Position numbers and translations under genes: made by a program. Below the pieces are notes generated by a model. It made no database searches, had not been told where the DNA came from, and saw only the letters and a list, made by a program, of their open reading frames with translations. Shown here in pieces: positions 21,854 through 25,918 of a stretch of DNA of 25,918 nucleotides. Source of the stretch: CAZRRV01 sp964602735 (GTDB lineage: Bacteria > Bacillota > Clostridia > Oscillospirales > Acutalibacteraceae); assembly GCA_964602735.1 (NCBI GenBank), contig CAZRRV010000020.1:1-25918 (forward strand). The letters are read 5' to 3'. Within the stretch, counting starts at the first letter, position 1. Each line of letters opens with the position of its first letter.

Positions 21854-23020
21854 CTAAAGCAGCTCGATTTCGATATCGCCGGCCGGGTAGGTGACACACG
21901 GGTGAATAATGCCGTGGGTTATGTCGGCGGCCCGCCGTCCGTCGACATCGGCGCCGATACGATATTCACCCGAAATCAGCCTCGAACGGCAAAATCCGCA
22001 TTCCCCGCTGCGGCAACCGTTGCGCGGGGCGACTCCGCCGTCTTCCAGAATTTCCAAAAGAGTTTGCGATGTGTTGCCGCTCAGTTTCTTCGCGCCGTCG
22101 CGCGACCGCACGGTAACGGCAACTTCGGCGGGAACCCCGTCGGGTCGGCGGCTTTTATGCTCCTCAAGACGTATATATTTTCGCTCCGGAACCGTTTTCC
22201 GCAGTTCGCCCGCGATAAACCCGTACATATCCTCGGGGCCGCACACAAAAAACGAAACCTCGCCTTCCGGAAGATACCCGCGTATCGTTTTTTCGTCGAT
22301 AAGCCCGTATCCGTATCCGTCGGCGCGTTCTTCGCTTAAAATATACACAACCTTTAACCTGTCACTTTGCCGGCAAAGCCGGTCGAGCGTTTCACGGAAC
22401 AGAATGTCGTCGCGGGTTCGGCACCCGTACAGCAGAGTAAGCGAGAAACCGGCGCCGCCCTCCGCCACGGTTTTCGCCATCGACAACAGCGGAGTAATCC
22501 CGCTGCCGCCCGCTATGCCGATTACCTCTTTCGCGTCTCTTAACGGTTCGTAAACGAAATTCCCCATGGGCGCAGACGCCGTTATTTTCGTTCCCGCCGC
22601 CCAGTTGCCGTGTATATAATTCGATACTCTGCCGCCGCTTACGGCCTCAACCGCAATCCGGTAGCAGCCTTCCTCCTCCGCCTCGCGCGGGGAAGAACAG
22701 ATGCTGTAAGGGCGCGAATATTTGCGCCCGCCTACCGTAACATCAACCGAAATATACTGCCCGGCGGCAAAGGGGGCAAGGCGGGCCGTCCCCCGCTCTT
22801 TATCCGGCGTTAAAGTATAAAGCCGGCATCCGTGCGGCATATCCGATACATCCGAAACGGTTAAATACTGTACTTGCGGGTGCATATACTCCGCCAGCAG
22901 ATTCGCCGAATTTTCGATATTTACCGCGCCCCCGTCGGAAGCGGCAATCCCGCTCTCCCGCCGTTTAAGCATCTTAAAGAACTCGCCCGGATCCAGCGAG
23001 TTCAAATTATGCTCCGCCAT
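21854..23020 (-). CDS. FNR-type flavin reductase with C-terminal [2Fe-2S] ferredoxin domain
   Basis: A 388-residue electron-transfer protein taking electrons from NAD(P)H through a flavin to a 2Fe-2S cluster, or the reverse. Order: an N-terminal extension (1-50), flavin domain (RPYSICSSP at 103-111), pyridine-nucleotide domain (GIAGGSGITP at 168-177; FFVCGPEDMYGF at 257-268), and a plant-type ferredoxin domain with Cys336, Cys341, Cys344 and Cys375 (CRSGECGFC, then HPC). All cluster ligands are present. It overlaps the upstream CrtI-like gene by 14 nt (23007-23020), a strong sign of joint work: it is the natural electron partner for that FAD enzyme, though this is inferred from position. No membrane segment was seen. 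Confidence 0.88.
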   Translation of the reverse strand: MAEHNLNSLDPGEFFKMLKRRESGIAASDGGAVNIENSANLLAEYMHPQVQYLTVSDVSDMPHGCRLYTLTPDKERGTARLAPFAAGQYISVDVTVGGRKYSRPYSICSSPREAEEEGCYRIAVEAVSGGRVSNYIHGNWAAGTKITASAPMGNFVYEPLRDAKEVIGIAGGSGITPLLSMAKTVAEGGAGFSLTLLYGCRTRDDILFRETLDRLCRQSDRLKVVYILSEERADGYGYGLIDEKTIRGYLPEGEVSFFVCGPEDMYGFIAGELRKTVPERKYIRLEEHKSRRPDGVPAEVAVTVRSRDGAKKLSGNTSQTLLEILEDGGVAPRNGCRSGECGFCRSRLISGEYRIGADVDGRRAADITHGIIHPCVTYPAGDIEIELL

Positions 23021-24527
23021 TTGCCGCCTCCTTTAAGATTTTCACACCCGCCGAATGCCCGTTGGAAAAAGCGCTGCTGTACCCGTCGGAATTTTCGGCG
23101 TGCGCGCCCACAAAATAAAGCCCTTTTATAAAGCGCTCGCTGTTTTTGTTCATCGCGCGGGTAACTATGGTGTCGGTCCGGGTGGCACGGTAGCCGTAGG
23201 GAGTGCCGTTCGGGGTGCCGAGATACCTCGCGAAAGTAGGCGGCGCCGCCACCGCGATCTCCTCGATATACGGACGTACGGTTATTCCGGTTTGCTTTTC
23301 GTAGCGGTTTATCATACGCTCCGCCACGCGGTTCTTAAGTCCGCGGTAATCTTCCGCCGACAGTGCCGTTTCCCAGGCGTCTTTCGTGAACATGGTGGTT
23401 AAGAACAGCGTGGATGTGCCGGCCGGCGAGGAGCCGGGCAGCAGAGTGTTCAAACAGTTGGCGATAACAAAGCTGTTGTTTATATCCCCGCAGGAGCCGA
23501 ACTGCTCAACCGCGTCGGGGCCGCCGTACAGGAACACGGTATAATCGTCGATTCCCAGCTCCGCCGCCGTCCGGTTAAGCCCGAGGTACACGGTAAAGAA
23601 AAGCATACCGTTGGTTTTGTAATTCGCGATCTTCACCGCCCGTTCGGGCACCCGCTCTTTTTCGATAACGCCGGTGTAGGCCGATGTGGGACTGCAGTTC
23701 AAAACAACCGTATCGGCATAATAATTATCACCGCCCGCGGTTACTCCGCATAACTTATCGCCGTCAAAGAGCAGTTTCGTTACGGCGGTGTTGTATAAAA
23801 ACCTGCCGCCCGCTCCGCGCACGGCGCTCTCCATTGCCATTGAAATTTCATGCGAAGTCTGCGACGGCACCGCGGGGCGCCCGATTACATAGCGCGACAG
23901 CATACTCCCGTAATGCACGAAATCGAGCTCGTTTGTCGGCGCGCCGAGATACGGCCAGTAGGTTTTTAGAAGATCCGCGGCTTTCTTCGGGACATTCAAA
24001 GCCTCAAGGCAATCGTCGACACTGTGCGACGCCATACGCAGAAAATCCGCGTGTTCGTTCGCGAGCACATTGATATCCGGTTTGCCCGCCGAAAGGTAAG
24101 ACAGCGCGCCGTCGATTTTGCCGATATATTCAAAAACCGCCTCCACGCTCTCGCGGCATCCCGGCACGGCGGATTCCATATCGGCCAGAAAATTTTCTTT
24201 CCCCGCGCGCAGGCGGATATCGTACCCTTCGGCGCCGTCCGCGATAACGCGGAACAGGGTATCCTCGGTCACCCAGTTCACGCGGGCGCCGTATTGCCCG
24301 AACAGCCGTCTGATACTGCCGGGGTTTTCCTCCGTCCCGATATTGCACATTTCGTGCAGCGAAGTTTCAAATTCGAACCGACCGCGGCGGAAGCTGGTTG
24401 CGCAGCCGCCGGGCAGCCCGTTTTTCTCGATCACCAGGGTTTTCAGCCCGCCTCCGGCGACTGTCGCCGCCGCCGAAAGCCCGGCGTTGCCCGCCCCCAC
24501 AACTATTACATCGTATTTTTCGGTCAT
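23007..24527 (-). CDS. CrtI / phytoene-desaturase-like FAD-dependent oxidoreductase
   Basis: A 506-residue flavoprotein of the phytoene desaturase / retinol saturase / carotenoid isomerase superfamily. These enzymes add, remove or move double bonds in long hydrophobic chains. The ATG at 24527 is preferred because GAAGGAG ends 4 nt before it and MTEKYDVIVVGAGNAGLSAA follows at once; the frame extends 26 codons further without a ribosome site. Visible: Rossmann GAGNAG (11-16), EKNGLPGGCATSFRRG (34-49) and the C-terminal flavin-binding GLYFVGAHAENSDGYSS followed by AFSNGHSAG. No carotenoid synthesis genes (phytoene synthase) occur nearby, and the neighbours act on fatty acids. A fatty-acyl or polyprenyl substrate is therefore worth considering. 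Chemistry and substrate cannot be read from the sequence. Confidence 0.82.
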   Translation of the reverse strand: MTEKYDVIVVGAGNAGLSAAATVAGGGLKTLVIEKNGLPGGCATSFRRGRFEFETSLHEMCNIGTEENPGSIRRLFGQYGARVNWVTEDTLFRVIADGAEGYDIRLRAGKENFLADMESAVPGCRESVEAVFEYIGKIDGALSYLSAGKPDINVLANEHADFLRMASHSVDDCLEALNVPKKAADLLKTYWPYLGAPTNELDFVHYGSMLSRYVIGRPAVPSQTSHEISMAMESAVRGAGGRFLYNTAVTKLLFDGDKLCGVTAGGDNYYADTVVLNCSPTSAYTGVIEKERVPERAVKIANYKTNGMLFFTVYLGLNRTAAELGIDDYTVFLYGGPDAVEQFGSCGDINNSFVIANCLNTLLPGSSPAGTSTLFLTTMFTKDAWETALSAEDYRGLKNRVAERMINRYEKQTGITVRPYIEEIAVAAPPTFARYLGTPNGTPYGYRATRTDTIVTRAMNKNSERFIKGLYFVGAHAENSDGYSSAFSNGHSAGVKILKEAANGGA

Positions 24528-24569
24528 ACTGCTCCTTCGGGAAATATTTTCCCCGTCATAATTCGGCAC

Positions 24570-24599
24570 CCTTCCGCAAATTTTCGCGGTTTCGGAAGG
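24570..24599. repeat. Inverted repeat between the DegV and CrtI-like genes
   Basis: CCTTCCG (24570-24576) pairs with CGGAAGG (24593-24599), with an inner CGC-type stem possible. On the minus strand no T-run follows, so it may be an mRNA processing or stability element inside the operon rather than a terminator. Confidence 0.45.
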
Positions 24600-24626
24600 A
24601 TGCAAAAATAATTTTTTACGGTTTTA

Positions 24627-25520
24627 TCAGTCGGCGGCGGTAAAGGTTACCTCTTTGCCGAAACCCCATACCCCTATGGTATCGGGCCCCACCGAGGCGC
24701 CGACGATCGGCCCTATCATGCAGACATAAACGTCTTTACAGGGTATCTGGGCTTTTACGGCATCGCGCAGCATATTTACCTCTTCGTCGCTGCAATCGGC
24801 ATGGGCCAGATAAACGGTTTGCTCTTCGGGGTTCAAAATACCCTCTTTAAGCAGCGAAACGATTTCGTTCAGCGAGTTTTGCCTGCCCTTTACTTTTTTG
24901 TAGGCCGCCTGTGCGCCGGCGGAATCGGCCACAAGAATGGGCTTTATCCCCATAAGATTGCCGAAAAACGCCGACGGAGCCGATACTCTCCCCGCTTTTT
25001 TCAAATGTTCCAATGTGTGAACGGTAACGTATTCCTGCACCGTTTTCCTGATTGACATAATATGCGAGGTGATCTCGTCGGCGTCTTTGCCATCGGCGGC
25101 CAGTTTTGCCGCCTCAATCGCGAGCATCCCCTCGCCTATCGTGGAATTAAGCGAATCGATACAGGAAATTTTCGCGTCGGGGTAACTGCCCAGAAGTTTC
25201 TGCGCCACGACATGGCCCGTATTTACCGAGCCGGACTGTTTCGACGAACAGCCGATGTAAACGATGTCGTATCCTTCGTCGAGATATTTCGTAAATATGC
25301 GGTTGAATTCGGCAACCGCAACCTGCGCGGTCATAATACGCTTTCCGCCGCGGATTTTATCGTACATCACATGAGCCTCTTCTCTGCTCCAGGTAAGCAG
25401 TGCCGGAGACTCCGCCCCGTCTTCGATAATACTCATCTTCGCGTAATCGATATTATAGCGCTCTAAAAGTTCGCCCGTCAGATCGCCGCAGGAATCGGTA
25501 ATCACCTTTACTTTTCTCAT
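24627..25520 (-). CDS. DegV family protein, FakB-like fatty-acid-binding subunit
   Basis: A 297-residue two-domain DegV protein; members called FakB hold a free fatty acid while FakA phosphorylates it. AAAGGAG lies 9 nt before the ATG. Family marks: KVKVITDSCGDLTGELL at the start, YIGCSSKQSGSVN (88-100), LEHLKKAGRVS and GPIVGASVGPDTIGVWGFG near the end. Two usual ligand-contact places differ: the Thr-Ser-Gln-Pro stretch is TAQV (64-67) and the GAHxGPG His is Ser (GASVGP). So the ligand head group may not be bound as in studied FakB proteins. It is the first gene behind the near-perfect promoter at 25598-25626. The 99-nt gap to the CrtI-like gene has a CCTTCCG/CGGAAGG hairpin but no T-run, so read-through is likely. 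Confidence 0.9.
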   Translation of the reverse strand: MRKVKVITDSCGDLTGELLERYNIDYAKMSIIEDGAESPALLTWSREEAHVMYDKIRGGKRIMTAQVAVAEFNRIFTKYLDEGYDIVYIGCSSKQSGSVNTGHVVAQKLLGSYPDAKISCIDSLNSTIGEGMLAIEAAKLAADGKDADEITSHIMSIRKTVQEYVTVHTLEHLKKAGRVSAPSAFFGNLMGIKPILVADSAGAQAAYKKVKGRQNSLNEIVSLLKEGILNPEEQTVYLAHADCSDEEVNMLRDAVKAQIPCKDVYVCMIGPIVGASVGPDTIGVWGFGKEVTFTAAD

Positions 25521-25597
25521 TTTTCCACGCTCCTTTATAAATCATAAACCGGCAACCCGCCGGCGTCGCCGCCGCCCGAGCCGCATTATGCTTTCGT

Positions 25598-25626
25598 ATT
25601 ATACCTCCGTTTTCCCCGCTTGTCAA
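25598..25626 (-). promoter_or_regulatory. Promoter of the lipid operon, full consensus
   Basis: On the minus strand TTGACA (25626-25621), exactly 17 bp, TATAAT (25603-25598). It starts a leader of about 70 nt before the DegV ATG at 25520. It is the only full-consensus, correctly spaced promoter in the window and should be strong and largely constitutive. Confidence 0.85.
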
Positions 25627-25676
25627 TTTTTTTCTCGCAAAACTTCACAGCCCGGGCCGGCACTGCCGGCCGCGCT

Positions 25677-25701
25677 CCGGGGTGTCCCCCCAACACCCCG
25701 G
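25677..25701. repeat. Hairpin with 9-bp arms and C-rich loop
   Basis: CCGGGGTGT (25677-25685) pairs with ACACCCCGG (25693-25701) around a 7-nt loop CCCCCCA. Its right arm shares three bases with the CGGGCGGA/TCCGCCCG pair (25699-25744), so the two folds compete. Confidence 0.7.
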
Positions 25702-25817
25702 GCGGAGGAATATGCGATCTTTCTCTTCTTTTCCTTTCCGCCCGCAAATAAAACATCGGTTTCTTCGCGTGCGTACCATTTGCGTTCAGGGGATAAACCG
25801 AACATCGCGACATGGCA

Positions 25818-25846
25818 GCGGGCACTGCCCGCCGCGTTTTTCTTTT
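25818..25846 (+). terminator. Terminator-like hairpin with pyrimidine tract
   Basis: GCGGGCA (25818-25824), one-base centre, TGCCCGC (25826-25832), then CGCG and a T-rich tract (25837-25846). No plus-strand gene ends here, so it may belong to a repeat unit rather than to a transcript. Confidence 0.35.
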
Positions 25847-25899
25847 CTTCTCTTTTGGTTCTGAAGTTGCGCAAAATGGAAAAAGAGAAGAAAAGAAAA
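25838..25899. repeat. Homopurine/homopyrimidine inverted repeat, 19-bp arms
   Basis: A 19-base C/T arm (25838-25856) is the exact reverse complement of a 19-base A/G arm (25881-25899), separated by 24 bp. Imperfect pairing (GCCGC with CGGCGG, T tract with A tract) continues outward to the window edge. Confidence 0.8.
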
Positions 25900-25918
25900 G
25901 CAAAAACGGCGGTTGCGC

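Larger units (their letters stand above)
25627..25918. other. Gene-free right edge rich in inverted repeats
   Basis: 292 bp with no convincing gene. Open frames here are low-complexity and Arg/Pro/Lys-rich because of the repeats. It holds a GGCCGGCA/TGCCGGCC palindrome (25655-25671), a CCGGGGTGT/ACACCCCGG hairpin (25677-25701), an overlapping CGGGCGGA/TCCGCCCG hairpin (25699-25744), a GC-rich hairpin with T tract (25818-25846) and a long homopurine/homopyrimidine inverted repeat (25838-25899). Confidence 0.6.

Noticed and set aside
25586..25903. Minus-strand open frame of 105 codons at the right edge
   Set aside because: It is made of the inverted-repeat and purine-tract sequence, is low in complexity and overlaps the DegV promoter.

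Overview
The window looks like a chromosomal segment of an anaerobic, low-to-moderate-GC Gram-positive bacterium, most likely a Clostridia/Oscillospirales-type (Ruminococcaceae-like) Bacillota. The support is a class B sortase, a PolC-type polymerase paralogue, pyruvate phosphate dikinase, a long-form PRPP synthetase, a DegV/FakA/PlsY lipid set, strong AGGAG ribosome sites and sigma-A-type promoters. This is inferred from gene families, not from any marker gene. No rRNA, tRNA or CRISPR array was seen.

Left part (1-5579). A gene cut by the left edge runs on the minus strand. It resembles PGN_0703-type putative restriction endonucleases. Its promoter holds nine consecutive G between a perfect -35 and a perfect -10, the layout of a phase-variable promoter. 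Next come prs and a metallophosphoesterase-like gene (both minus), then a divergent promoter pair. From it runs a plus-strand operon of a class B sortase with a Ser/Thr/Pro tail and a D,D-carboxypeptidase-family membrane protein. The latter has lost its SxxK and SxN catalytic motifs. The phosphoesterase-like protein has also lost two metal-site residues.

Central part (5580-19450). ppdK ends at a very strong terminator. After about 420 bp without a convincing gene, a plus-strand accessory island begins: a cyclic-phosphate-processing receiver-like (cREC) protein, an exonuclease-less PolC-type polymerase paralogue with a degraded PHP site, a small ORF, a large element-type helicase broken by two frameshifts and one stop, a MoxR-type AAA+ ATPase broken by one frameshift and one stop, and its intact DUF2201/VWA metallopeptidase-like partner. 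Behind them are a candidate structured RNA, a DUF2493/SLOG protein and an unrecognised 295-residue protein. The last two genes share a duplicated regulatory region of about 100 bp. No integrase or relaxase is present, so the island is probably a decaying fragment of a larger mobile element.

Right part (19477-25626, minus strand). From one near-perfect promoter (TTGACA-17-TATAAT) runs a compact gene series: DegV/FakB-like, CrtI-like FAD oxidoreductase, FNR/2Fe-2S reductase, FakA-like kinase, PlsY. It ends in a clear terminator. FakA with FakB makes acyl-phosphate and PlsY puts it on glycerol-3-phosphate. The two redox genes inside this set suggest a linked redox change of an acyl or polyprenyl lipid. 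The right edge (25627-25918) holds dense GC-rich hairpins and a long homopurine/homopyrimidine inverted repeat but no convincing gene.
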